From Cercis canadensis (Eukaryota > Streptophyta > Magnoliopsida > Fabales > Fabaceae): DNA of 64,000 nt. The stretch spans positions 163,425 through 227,424 of the forward strand of contig QAOA01002524.1 in the NCBI GenBank assembly GCA_003255065.1. Reading direction: 5' to 3'. Shown one piece after another: positions 10,245-21,800 of the stretch (the stretch's first letter is position 1; every line of letters starts with the position of its first letter). The notes beneath the pieces were generated by a model. That model ran no database searches. It saw nothing but the letters and a program-made list of their open reading frames with translations, and had not been told where the DNA came from. Position numbers and translations under genes: made by a program.

Positions 10245-11826
10245 ATGGCTGAACCTTAGAGAACTGAAAATCCAAATCCCAATCCTTTGGAGAAAATAAT
10301 TGAAGCTTTGGAAGGAAATGTCAGCCAAATCCTTGATTTGCTAAAAAAGTTGACAGAAGACAAAACGCCAGTTGAAACTCCTACCCCTCCAATACTTGAT
10401 GGGGCTAATCCTTCACTTTCATCTTCTGATGATCCAAAAACGAAAGCTCCTACTCCACCTTCTACTTCCGATCCACATGAAGGTATTCTAGCCAAATCCA
10501 AAACTGTTTACTACCATGTGTTTGATAATGAAGGTGAAGATGATAAGGTAAAAGAAGATACTAAGCAAACAAAGATGGCTAGTAAAATGGAGTTACTAGA
10601 AGAGAAAGTTCGAGCTATTGAAGGTACAAACAAGTTTGGAAAGGTGGATGTTGAAGATCTATGCATATTCTCTGACGCTTTTATCCCTCCAAAATTTAAA
10701 GTCCCTGATTTTGAAAAGTATGATGGCAAAGGAGATCCAATGATCCATTTAACTATGTACATAAGAAGTATGGCTGCCCATGTGAACAATTAAAAGTTAA
10801 TGGTTCATTGCTTTCAACATAGTTTATCTGGGGCTGCCCTTCGGTGGTTCCTTCATCTTGACAGAGTACAAGTAAAAGGGTGGAAGGGACTTGCTGAGTC
10901 TTTCTTAAAACAATATAGCTTTAATACTGATATCATTCCTGATAGATTTGGACTTCAGAGGATGTTCAAGAAAGAGAGTGAGACCTTCAGAGAGTATGCT
11001 CAAAGGTGGCGTGAGAAGGCCGCTGAGGTCCAACCTCGTCTAGGAGACCGTGAGTTGGTTATGACATTTGTCAAAAGTCTTAAGACTCCATACTATGAAA
11101 ATATGCTTGCAAGTGTGACCGCTTGCTTTTCAGACATTGTAGCTATTAGAGATCAAATTGTGGATGCCATCAATGAAGGTAGGTTGAATGAGCGAGATGC
11201 TGCCGATGGGTCCAAAAAGGTTGGGTTTAAAAAAGAGAAAAAAGAAGGAGAAGTGCATACCATTAGCCAAGGAAATTTTCTTCCTAAGGGAAAAACAACA
11301 CCAACCCTCTTATCCTTATTCTCCTTATGGAATGTCTCCCCATAATCTCCAAAATTACCCTTCATATATGCCATCTCACCAAAATTCTCACATTCCAAAT
11401 ATGCCTAGCTCGTTTCCTTCATTACCACTTGTGAACAATCTCGCTTCACAAAACACTCCTTCAACTAACCTCACCCTTGCTTCTCCAAACTCTTCAATTC
11501 CACAAAAGAAAGAAAAGATGAAATTTGATGATATACCAATTCCATGTGTGGACCTATATCAATCTTTGTTGAAAAGTAATTTGATTGGCCCTGAACCTCC
11601 AACCCCTGTCTCAAACCCGCCTCCTAAGTGGTACAAGCCAGATCAGAGTTGCATCTATCATGGTGGAGCACCTGGACATTCAATTGAAAGTTGCTATCAG
11701 TTCAAGTTTAAGGTGAAGAAACTTAAGGATGCCGGTTGGTTGACATTTGCAAAGAAAGATAGCAAGCCTTCAGGTCCAAATGGGGTCACTAATCCAATGC
11801 CAAGTCACAACTCTGGGGCTGTGTAA
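10245..11826 (+). pseudogene. Gag polyprotein of copy B, broken
   Basis: It starts at the ATG at 10245 (MAEP). A TAG follows at 10257. The frame then continues through EKIIEALEGNVSQILDLLKK and KVPDFEKYDGKGDP to a TAA at 10794. It resumes at 10800 with the Retrotrans_gag core (HSLSGAALRWFLHLD, FREYAQRWREKAAEVQP). A frameshift near 11290 moves it to the next frame, which holds a Pro/Ser/Asn-rich linker and the zinc knuckle CIYHGGAPGHSIESC plus FKVKKLKDAGWLTF. Gag packages element RNA. With two stops and a frameshift this copy is dead. Copy A (1-740) has a sense codon at both stop positions, so the breaks arose here. Length without the breaks (about 520 codons) is normal for a plant Gag. Confidence 0.88.
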
Positions 11827-13191
11827 AAGAATCTTTGGGAGTTTTAGGAATGTTGAACAATGTCCACATCTTGTGTTTATCTTTTCAATGTTTTGTTTGA
11901 AGTCTTATTTCCATTTGAGTGGTATGGTGGATACTTTTCTTTTCCAATGAATGAAGTTCATCTCCTTTCAATTTTATTTTTTTGATTACTCTATAACCTT
12001 TTTCCCTGAGCTTGTTATTGTTGTCCAAAAAAAAAAATCAATTGATCAGTTTATACTCATCCATAAATAGTAGTTTGTCCCTAAATTAAGGTTATCAAAA
12101 TGGATAATCATGAGTTAAAAGGAAGATTGGCCATTTTTCTACTATCCTCACAAATTTTCATCATTCGTTGTCCTCTTTGAGCTTAAATCTTTATTTCAAA
12201 ACATACCAAGACAAGGATCACTCTCATACTAGTGGTTGCATTAACAAAGTTTTGATATGATCATTTGAAAAATTGCAAGAAAGAGTATTGGATACAAAGT
12301 AATAATATATGCCTTGAGGTATATGCCAAAATTCGATAAAAAAAAAAAAAACAAAAAAAGCTTACCAGGTATTAGCAGTGAGTTACTCTGGAACTGATCT
12401 TTGATCTTTCTTAACCCATAAAATAGCTTTTGTGCCTTTTTATCCATTTCCTTCATAGACATAAGCCATGGCCACATTACAAACTTGTAAAGTCCATTCT
12501 GATTAATGTCAGGCTATTTCATTTTTGAAACTTTAATCTTGGGGCAAATACTTTTGATGACTAAGTTGGATGGAAGCCATTTACTTTTTCTCCTCAGTCA
12601 AGCTCTCTAATAATTTTCTGTGAGCATTTAATTTTAAGCCTCTTGGCCATTTCTCTAATTCGAGATTATGTTCTGATGTACAGACCTTGTTTTTCTTTCT
12701 TCTTGTTTCCCTAATGTAATTATCATTATCAATTTCATTTCACCCTGAACTTCAAGTCCTTTTTCTTTTCTTAAGTGGGTTTCTAACACCAGCAAGGTAG
12801 AAACAAGACGTTTAAATGATACAATGATTGATTAACACAAGATTGGAAAGACCATTGAAAGAAAAGCACATTGATAACACGACAGTGAGATTTTGATATA
12901 ATTATAAGGTGTTGTTAGATGCGGAGACTTGTTTAAGTTAAGGCTTGATACCCAATTGTACCCATAAGACATAATCACTTGATTATTTCTCTTATCAAAA
13001 TCTCCATTCTTCTTTCTTGGCCACTAACCAAATGTCATTGAGTCCATAATAGTGTCCTGATGTGGCACAATGGTGGACAAATAAGTTCAAAAAGGAATAA
13101 AAATTTGTTTTTCAAATATTTTTAAATGAGTCACATTTTCGTTTATGCACCGTCCATGATATCTTTTTGCATTCAAGTTTATATTTTTTTA
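11827..13191 (+). other. Non-coding internal region of copy B
   Basis: This spans from the end of gag to the minisatellite. Only short ORFs are present. None shows protease, RT, RNase H or integrase motifs on either strand. Confidence 0.75.
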
Positions 13192-13580
13192 GGCAAGATC
13201 TTGTAATTGTGTCTCTCTTTCAATTTAAGGCGTCAGGTCTAAAGTGTATTTTAGACCGTCATACCTTTTTCAATTTAGGCTGGGGCTTGTGCTCATGCTA
13301 TTTTCAATTTTACACTTTGTATCACATACATTTCACATTCAAGTTTACGTTAATAGAGACTTCTCTCTAATCTTTTCAATTTAGACAAGGTCTTGTGACT
13401 GCGTCTTTCTTTCAATTTAGGGCGTTGTGCCTAAAGTGTATTTTAGGCCGTCGTACCTCTTTCAATTTAGATAAGGTCTTGTGACCACGTCTTTCTTTCA
13501 ATTTAAGGCATCGTGTCTAAGGCACATTTTAGGCCGACGCACCTCTTTCGATTTTAGCTAGGACTTGTCCCAGTGTTTTG
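13192..13580 (+). repeat. 86-bp minisatellite before the 3' LTR of copy B
   Basis: Units start at 13192, 13384 and 13470, with a degenerate partial unit at about 13278-13383. Shared features in order are AAGGTCTTGTGAC, TCTTTCTTTCAATTTA, CTAAAGTGTATTTTAG and CGTCGTACCTC. Spacing of the two best units is exactly 86 bp. Such tandem arrays next to the 3' LTR are common in Ogre/Tat elements. Confidence 0.85.
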
Positions 13581-13747
13581 CTTTTTTAAAGCATCTCTTA
13601 TCATTCATTAAAGATCATTAATCTTTCTCAAATTACCACCTCCTCTCATTTACAATTGTTTGCAAAATTTTGAGCATGTTATATAGTTGACCATTGACCA
13701 AAATTAAGTATCATAAGTCTTTTGCCGTATCCTTTCTATTCGAAAGA

Positions 13748-13765
13748 ATAGGCAAATGGGGCTGC
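13748..13765 (+). promoter_or_regulatory. Polypurine-tract-like site before 3' LTR
   Basis: GGCAAATGGGG lies just upstream of the 3' LTR start (TGTTAATACCC at 13766). This is the expected location of the plus-strand primer. Confidence 0.5.
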
Positions 13766-15871
13766 TGTTAATACCCAATTTTGTTCTAATCAGCTTATAA
13801 AGAACAAATACAAAAAATAAAGTGTTTGAAATACTTACAATAATAATAACTTAAAGAATACAAAAATACAAAAAAAAAATTATTATTATTATTAAAAAAG
13901 AACAGTAATAAATAAATAAATAAAAAGCAAAGAAGAAATGAGTGCTCTGTGAGGCAACACACAAGGCAGCAACCCGGCTACTGTTCATCACTCAGGCACC
14001 ATTCCTTCCAGCCATGCCTCTTGCAGCTTGAAAACAGGAAACAGGAAAATCACATCAGTGCAACTTGCACAATTCTTCAGCTATAAAGGGAGACATAGAC
14101 CAAAGGAGGAAAGAGGAATTTTCGGGGAAGCAAAAAAGAGGACACAAAATAGCAACCAGAGGTAACACAGAAGAGAAACTCCAAAAATTTTATCAGTGCA
14201 GGTATTAACACTATCTCATCATTTTTTTCATGCTAATTTCTTCTCACGAATTTAATTAAAAAAAAGGAAAATTATTTGCTATTTGTTTTCATTTTTGTTT
14301 TCGGGCAACAAGGGGTTGGCACCGTCAATGGCAGTGGCTCCATCTCATTCCCATTAGCACCCAATCTAGAGAGAGAAACATCACCAAATAGAGACACCAC
14401 CATAGAGAAAAATCAAGCCCCACCCCCAATTTCTTAAATTTTTTAGAGAGAGGTATAAAGAAATTTAGAGAAATAGAGAGTGAAATTTTTTACCTTTGTC
14501 ACTGATTGTTGAGAAATAAAGCTGAGCCCATGAGATTTATGTATTTTCTCCACCCTCTGCTTCTTGTTTTCTCCTCTATCGCCCTCCCCCTTCTCTACTC
14601 CCCTTCTCAGGTTCTTGTTTCTTGCTTCTCCCTTTTCAATTTATGTGTTTGACTTTTCAATGCACTATTTCCCTTTTTGCTTTTGTTTTTACTTTTTTTT
14701 TTAATTGCTTTCACTTAGAATGTCAGTCATGTGGCTGCCTTAGTCTTATTTTTTTTAATTATTTTTATTTTTATTCTCTTTTTCATTATATTTTGTCATT
14801 ATTGGATCAACCCATGAAGTGGGCCGAATTTCTCAAATTGCTCCATAGTTTCTTAATGTTTGCTTGTTATTGATGAGTTTAGACTTTAATAATTTGAATA
14901 AGTCTCTTTTGTTGTAGTTATTATTAGTTCATAGTTTAGCCCACTAAATTATTACTTTATTATTATTTTATTTATTTTATTAAAATGTTAACTTTGTTTA
15001 TAAATAAAGTCAAAGCCCGACGACGGATTAAGTTGAGAAAGAATTGTGTCGACAATCTTTCTTAATTTTTCTGAGGTGAGAAATAATTTCTTGGTTGTGC
15101 CAGAGGTACTGAAATGGCCAATGAAATTTTTAATATTGCTTTGATTCCTTTAATTACTTTATTTTTGACATTTTACATTGCATCTTATCTTATTTTATCA
15201 TTATTTCTGTTCATGCTGGAATAAGATTACCGATGAGGGAATAATCAAATTTAGCCATAATGATGGTGATACTTTGACATTCCGTAGGTGAAAAGTGTCA
15301 CTTTAGTCTTTCCAGATGTACTGGTGGATTAAAGATAAATCTCTGATAAAAATCTTTTACCACGAATCTCGAACTCGTTTCTTTTAACAAGCACGATAAA
15401 TTGCATTTTCGCAGTTATCATTTCAGTTATCAAAATGTTAAAACATTGCCTATGACAGAATAAATTAGGAGAGGATTGTAATAACAATCACTGTCTCTAC
15501 CCAATAGTCTTGAGGCATATTTTTAAGTTTTACCAGAGGTACTAGTAGGATTTAATAACACATTAATCTATTTTAATGATCAATTTTATTCAACCATTTT
15601 TTAGATGACATAAAATTAAATTGGTAACCATTCTTTAGAATGGACGTCGTAGGGTGCTAACACTTTCCCTACACGTAACCAACTCTCTTACCCAAATTTT
15701 GATAACGTAGACCAAACTTGTTTTATAGGCATCCAATCATGCCTTAAATTGATTGGTGGTGACTCTATTAATTTTTTTTAATTATTTTCTTTTAATTAAA
15801 AAACTATACAATTTTAGATAATCCTTTTCGCCGTCTCGCGTTGTCGGGCTCTAGAAAAGGACGTTGAGACA
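13766..15871 (+). repeat. 3' LTR of copy B
   Basis: The LTR is 2106 bp, starting TGTTAATACCC and ending GTTGAGACA. It differs from the 5' LTR by scattered substitutions and a few small indels, for example a missing CACATTTCG near 15413. Confidence 0.92.
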
Positions 15872-15876
15872 TATCA

Positions 15877-16206
15877 TATGATTAGTGGTATTTATTTAGT
15901 TGTCCACTATCTCTTGACTCTAGTAATTGGCTAGTTGTGGAAAGAGTTAGTTACTTTGAAGTAACTGTCAAGAAGTCAATCTCCTTGATGGAAGGAAAAT
16001 GTATAGGTTAAAAGCACATTGACAGTTTTCTAAATACTCTGAGAGGATTGAAGATTTACTGCGTATGAAGATTTACTGCTACGCATCAATGGCTAGATGT
16101 TAGTTATTCCACTATAAATTTATTGTGTGCATCAATTATATTCTTACACAACCCTCTGTTTGATTTGGCTTATTGGAATAAGGAAAATTTAGCACAAAGC
16201 ACAACA
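15877..16206 (+). repeat. Copia 3' LTR, second part
   Basis: This continues the LTR interrupted at 7255. It contains a short direct repeat (GAAGATTTACTG twice near 16050-16078) and a TATA-like CTATAAATTTATTG near 16112. The end at GCACAACA (16206) mirrors the TGTT start. It is inferred, because no 5' LTR is available to compare. Confidence 0.5.
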
Positions 16207-17039
16207 TTTGTTTTCTTTTTTCTCAAATATGCTACACCATGATGAAAGAGGAACAAACCTAGAAACTAAATGAAGTGTAGTAATGACCAAGATAAAAATA
16301 AATAAATAAATAATTGACCCAGAAAATGCCTAAAAAATATCGGTTATCTTCTTATGAGCCCTTGAAGATGGTGACTTGATGAGGTTCGCTTCTAGTCCTT
16401 ACCATGTTCTCCATTCAATACTTGTCAGGGTTAAGTCCCACTTGGGACTTTCCTCAAACATATCGTCCATGTCCTCTTCACCTCTAAACCCAATAGCAAG
16501 ACCTTCTAGTAGCAACTCATTTTCTCAATCTTCCCCTAGAATTGCCAACAATGGCCTGCCTACAAATTGCATCCACCATGGGAGGAGGAGCTTCAAAGCT
16601 CCAGATTTGAAGTTTCTTTTGGAGGTGGCGATGTTGGTTCTTCACGATTCAAAGCTTCAATTTTTTTTTGTTGCTTTATCTGCTAATGAGCTTTGAGGGG
16701 TTTGGGTCTGTGGGATTTGAGTTGGCATTTCAAAATGCCATTTCAACTTTTAATTGGACAACTTAGTCTTTCTGTTAGTGTGTTAAACGACATCCTAATG
16801 AAGAGTTTAATTGAAGTGAAAATAAAATGTGAGGGATCTTTTTTATGACGCCTTATATTCAGGGACTAAATTGATAACACGTACAAAAGTCAATGATGAA
16901 AATAATATTTTAATATAATATTTACACTATATATAATATTTACATGGAAGACAATTTTATAAAAATCTCTGTCTCTCTCTCTCCTTCAAGTTAGTTTTAC
17001 AAGATTTACATACACTAAAACCTTTTTTTTTTTTTTTAC
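16207..17039. other. Unassigned stretch between copia and LINE
   Basis: An ORF of 106 codons (16376-16696) is Ser-rich (SSNISSMSSSPLNP) and matches nothing I recognise. The rest is AT-rich with a (CT)n run near 16970 and a T17 run near 17022. Confidence 0.4.
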
Positions 17040-17069
17040 TTAGAACAAACACCAAAAATCTAAAAAAAG

Positions 17070-18626
17070 ATGGAGAGAGAGACTGGTGACGGAGGTGCGC
17101 GAGAGAGAGTGACCATGGCGGCGACACAATCTTTGGAAGAGGTTGATCTCCTCTCTCGGAGTGTGAAGAAAATCAAAGGTGATGGTAAGGAGTTTGATGG
17201 TCTTTCGTCGATGCCGGTTTCCTACGACCTGCTGGTGCAAGATGACATGGAGGTTGGGGTTACTGCAGGTCCACGGGCATATAAGCGCACTTTTATGGGT
17301 GGCACAAGTGACTTAGATTCGGATGGAGATGGTGCCGGTTCTGAGTTTGAAGAGGACGAGGATGACGAGGTTATCCCAGATACGGTGGAGGCTGTGACGG
17401 TACTGAAACCTGATACTGCCGCAAGCAAGGAGTCTAGAATCAGGATCTCCTTCAGGGAAAAGGATCCCTTGTGCCCCATTATTGAGCTGTCATCGAAGGA
17501 ATGTGAGAGAATCCGAAGACCATGGAAGAAGTGTTTGATCATCAAACTCCTTGGCAAATGAGTAAGGTATCATTTTTTGGAAAGAAGCTAAAACAACTCT
17601 AGTCTTTGAAGGGTGTTATGGCCATTATTGACCTAGAGAATGACTATTTTTTAGTGAAGTTTAGCACCGAACAGGACTATGATTTTGCTCTTACTGGGGG
17701 CCCTTGGATGATATTTGACCACTACTTAACTATAAGGGAAACCAAACTTCAATCCGTTTTCTGCTGAGATTGATTTAGTTGCAGCCTGGCTACGTTTCCC
17801 AGGGATAGCTATGGAGTACTATGACAAAGAAATCTTGGACACGTTGGGAAATTGTGTAGGCAAAACCTTAAAAGTTGACACGAATACTTTCCTGCAGTCA
17901 AGAGGAAAGTTTGCACGGATTTGTGTGGAAGTTGACCTCAAAAAACCACTACTGTCACGTTTAAGCATTGATAGGGTCTCTTACTATATCGAATATGAAG
18001 GGATCCACCTTATTTGTTTCCACGGTGGCCGTTATGGACATCTTAGAGAGGGATGCAAAGAGAAACCTCATAGTACCCAGTCGAAAACCAGAGTGGAAGG
18101 GGTAGGTATTACTGCTGGTGATCGTCAAGAGGCCAACACCGTCGTAGAGTCCACCTTCAGTCCCTGGATGTTGGTTCAAAAGCAGAAGCATTTTAGGCGA
18201 GATAAGGGGAGAGATTCTCTTACAACGGATAAGGAAGGAGGAGGAAGTTTAGGGGAGAAGAATAAGGAGTTTCCAATTAAAACTCATGGGTTAAGATTTT
18301 CTTCTCTTGCTGATAAGGAGGGAGATATGCATGACCTTATCATTGACGACCAAAATGCGATGGTTACGGAACTGCGAGCATTTGAGCAATCCCCTGCCCG
18401 TTCTCGTTCACGTGGGCGCTCAAAAGGGAATATTCAAAGGGTCTTTACTAAGGAGAACTATGAGGACTTCGGGGTAGATGTAAGTCAAGTTCAGAAACAT
18501 CAAAATTCTAAAGGTTGTGGGCCTAAGGATAACTCAAAGGAGCTATTTAAATATAGAAACCTGAATGTAGTCATTAGGCCAACTCAACAGGGGCGTGTTT
18601 CATCCTCTGAGGTGGCAGGGAGATAA
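17070..18626 (+). pseudogene. LINE ORF1: DUF4283 and zinc-knuckle protein
   Basis: The frame opens METGDGG-like at 17070. An acidic stretch (SEFEEDEDDEV) and KDPLCPIIELSSKECERIRRP follow, with a stop near 17559. A middle part in other frames reads VIDLENDYFLVKFSTEQDYD and LTGGPWMIFDHYLTIRE. From 17811 the frame is MEYYDKEILDTLGNCVGKTL, RGKFARICVEVDLKKPLL, YIEYEGIHLICFHGGRYGH and REGCKE. The knuckle normally reads C-x2-C-x4-H-x4-C. Here the second cysteine is glycine (CFHGGRYGHLREGC), so zinc binding is damaged. A basic RSRSRGRSKGN segment follows. ORF1 proteins bind element RNA. Confidence 0.85.
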
Positions 18627-18859
18627 AGGAATCCTATGGGCTAGAGAGGGGAGTCTTCTATTAACCATCATAGAGTAGAACTCCCTAAAGAGGACCTTAT
18701 AGAGATAACCCACCCAACTAAGCCTCCAGATTTTGTTCTAGATAGGAATACTAGTAGTGGAACAGAGTCAATGGTTGGGGACTCGCTAAAACCAGGGGAG
18801 CTGGGACGTGTTTAGAAAAGTCATCTTGTCTCAGATGACATACATATGTCCTAAGGTTC

Positions 18860-21800
18860 ACGTACCACCACTTTATTATTTTTTATGATTAATAAAATAA
18901 TAACTTAGAATTGTAGAAGAGCAGGGAATCCTGAGTTTCGCAGGGCAGCTAAGCAAGTGATTGGTTCGTTTATTCCTAACATTTTAGTGCTTTTGGAAAT
19001 GAAAGTGAATAGAAGTCAGGCTCAAGGTATTCTTTGCAGTTTGCGGTACAATAATTCTTTTATTTCATAAAGGGAAGACCTTGTTGGAGGTATCTGGATC
19101 GCGTGGAACTCTGGTTCCTTGGTAATTGAGGTTCTTCAGAATCATGCCCAGTTTATTCATGTGCGTTTGAAAGATATTGATGGAGAAGAATGACATTTTA
19201 CTGCTATTTATGCTAGCCTTCACTTTGAGGCTAGAGTGGTCTTATGGAAGGAACTTCAACGGATAGCCCAAGACATGACTGCCCCTGGTTGCTCCCAGGT
19301 GATTTTAATGACTATCTCCATGTTAGTGAGAAGAAAGGTAGAGCCCCTGCTAGTTTCCATCGTTGCCAAAGGTTCTTTAACTAGGTTAACTCTTGCAATC
19401 TTATGGAGATTGATGCTTCAAGAACTAAATATACTTGGAAATGTCCTATTTTTAATGGTTTTGAGCGTATTTTTTAGAAGCTTGATCGGGTCTTTTGTAA
19501 TAATCTTTGGCGAGTTCGTTTTGATGAGGCAAGAGCAGCGGTTCTTCCCCGAGTCTATTCAGATTACCATCCTATTATTGTTCATTTTAAGAGTTCTCAG
19601 AATAGAAGAATGGAGAGGCCGTTCCGGTTCACGGTAGCTTGGCTTTTGCATAGTGATTTTAAGAAGGTGGTGGCTAGTAACTAGCCGTCGACGGGGTCTG
19701 TGAATGACAATTTGGCTACTCTGACCCCTACCCTTAAATGGTGGAATAAAGAGGTTTTTGGCCATATTTTAAGGAAGAAGAAAAGGATTCTAAATAGATT
19801 AGAAGGGGTGTAGTGTTCCATGCACAGGCGCTAGACACCTTTCCTAGACAGGTTGGAGGATAATTTGAATAAAGAGCTGCGAGAAATCTTAAAACGAGAG
19901 GAAATCTTGTGGCACCAAAAGTCTAAAATTGATTGGGTTTCGAAAGGAGATAGGAATACTATATACTATCACACTAAAACCATTGCTTGTAGAAGACACA
20001 ACAAGATTGAAAGTCTTCGTCATGAGTCTGGTAATTGGATTGAAGAGCAATCAAACATCCAGAAGCTTGCTTTAAATTTTTATAAAAGCCTGTTTTCAGA
20101 TACTACTCCCCATTCTTACTAGTCGACTTGTTTCTCCTTCCTTATAGTAGAGGCGAGCGCTTTGAGGAACTTTTCTATTCCAGTGCATCTTGATGAGGTG
20201 CATGTCACAATGTTTGGTATGGGTCCTCTTAAGGCTCCGGGCCCAGATGGATAACCAACTATTTTCTATCAGTCCTAATGGAATACAATGGGTGGCTCAG
20301 TTTTCGATCTAGTTCACCAAATTTTTTCTGGGTCCAGAACTGTTGCTGATATTAATGATACTTCGTTGGTTCTGATTCCTAAGGTTGATAAACCAGAGTT
20401 TATTTCTCAATTTCGGCCTATTTCTCTCTGTAATGTTCTGTATAAATGCATCACTAAGATTATTATGAACAGGTTAAAGCCCATCTTGCCGAAGCTCATC
20501 TCTCCATTCTAGTCCAGTTTTGTGCCCAAGAGATGTATTCAAGATAATATCATTATAGCTCAAGAGACGATGCATTCCATGAGTAAGGTTAAGGGGAAAT
20601 TGGGCTTCATGGCCATCAAAGTGGATTTGGAAAAAGCCTATGACAAACTTAATTGGAACTTTATCAATGAAGTTATGCAAGAAATCCATGTGCTGACTGG
20701 GCTAAGACATCTCATTATGGATTGTGTCCAATCAGTCTCTATGAAACTCCTTTGGAATGGGGGGAAAACAGAGAGTTTAAATCCAGAGAATCCGTCAGGG
20801 TGATCCTATTTCTCCCTATCTGTTTTTACTTTGTATGTACAAGCTCTCACATATTATTTCTGAGGCAATTGAGGAAGGTGCCTAGAAACCAATGCGTGCT
20901 GGTAGAGGTGGCCTTCTAATCTCCCATCTTATGTTTGCTGATGATCTTTTGCTTTTTGCATAAGCATCGGACTCCCAAATTCACCATGTGATGGATTGTT
21001 TGGATATATTTTATGCTATGTCAGGGCAAAAGGTTAGTGCAGCCAAGACCCATATTTATTTCTCCAAAAATGTTGGCCTTTCCTCTAGGCGAGCCATTGC
21101 TGAAATTTATGGTTTCAATATGACTGACAATCTGGGTAAGTATTTAGGGATGCCTTTATTTCATGGTCGCACAAGCAGGGCCAAGTATCAATTTCTAGTA
21201 GATAAAGCAAGGTAACGCTTGGCTGGATGGAAAATTAATTGTTTATCTATGGCCTGCAGGGTGACCCTTGCTAAATCTGTTATTGGAGCTCTCCCTACTT
21301 ATGCCATGCAGTCGCACATATTCCTAAGACGATTTGTTATGACATTGAACGCCTTCAACGCAGCTTCATTTAGGGCCATGATGATCGCTTTAGAAAAGTG
21401 CATACTATCAGATGGGATACTCTTTGTTTGCCAAGGAGTAGTGGTAGTCTCGGGCTTAGGAAGTTGGTGCCTATGAACCAGGCCTACATTATGAAGCTTG
21501 GCTGGGCTATTAAAACCAGACCTGATGAGTTATGGGTGCAAGTGCTTAAAGGTAAATATGGGCGTGGTTTAAATTGGAACTTTGATATTGAGGTTAAAAA
21601 CTCTGATTCAGCAACTTGGAGAGCGATTGGAGATATTTGGGAAGATTTAAGCAAGCGACAAGGGTGATGTGTGGGTAATGGCCACTCTATTCATTTTTGA
21701 CTTAATGCTTAGGTGGAGGGGGAAGGAATGTTGATTGAAAGAGTTCCCTTTTCTGTCTCGGATGAAATGTTAAATATCCATGTCACTGATTTTGTTCTTG

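Larger units (their letters stand above)
7256..15871 (+). mobile_element. Complete non-autonomous LTR retrotransposon with gag only (TR-GAG, Ogre/Tat-like), copy B
   Basis: The element has two long, nearly identical LTRs (7256-9370 and 13766-15871). Both start TGTT and end GACA, and the element is flanked by a perfect 5-bp duplication TATCA (7251-7255 and 15872-15876). Directly after the 5' LTR is a primer-binding site. A gag gene follows (10245-11826). The remaining 1.9 kb before the 3' LTR has no protease, RT, RNase H or integrase coding but has an 86-bp tandem repeat. The gag type (zinc knuckle CIYHGGAPGHSIESC followed by DAGWLTF), the long LTRs and the 3' minisatellite fit the Ogre/Tat branch of Ty3/gypsy. 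Lacking pol, it must have moved with enzymes of a relative. LTR similarity is high by eye (scattered substitutions and small indels), so insertion is fairly recent compared with the copia host. Confidence 0.92.
2687..16206 (+). mobile_element. Ty1/copia retrotransposon, decayed and interrupted
   Basis: Three pieces make one element: RT at 2687-3625, the rest of RT plus RNase H at 5994-6828 with 3' untranslated sequence to 7193, and a 3' LTR split into 7194-7255 and 15877-16206. The two interruptions are a PIF/Harbinger-type element (3626-5990, TAA duplication) and a gag-only LTR element (7256-15871, TATCA duplication). The purine-rich tract GGGCCAAGTGGGAAAA just before TGTTAGCC at 7194 marks the start of the 3' LTR. 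Its end at 16206 is placed on the matching terminus AACA and is inferred, because the 5' LTR is not in the window. Gag, protease and integrase would lie left of the window or are lost. Confidence 0.75.

Noticed and set aside
11188..11345. Overlap of two gag frames as a programmed frameshift
   Set aside because: This copy already carries two stops upstream and there is no clear slippery site; decay is the simpler explanation.
16376..16696. 106-codon Ser-rich ORF between copia and the LINE
   Set aside because: No recognisable domain or conserved pattern, and it lies in repeat-rich DNA; not called as a gene.
17222..17557. 111-codon minus ORF opposite LINE ORF1
   Set aside because: It is the complement of the acidic coding stretch of ORF1 and has no domain of its own.
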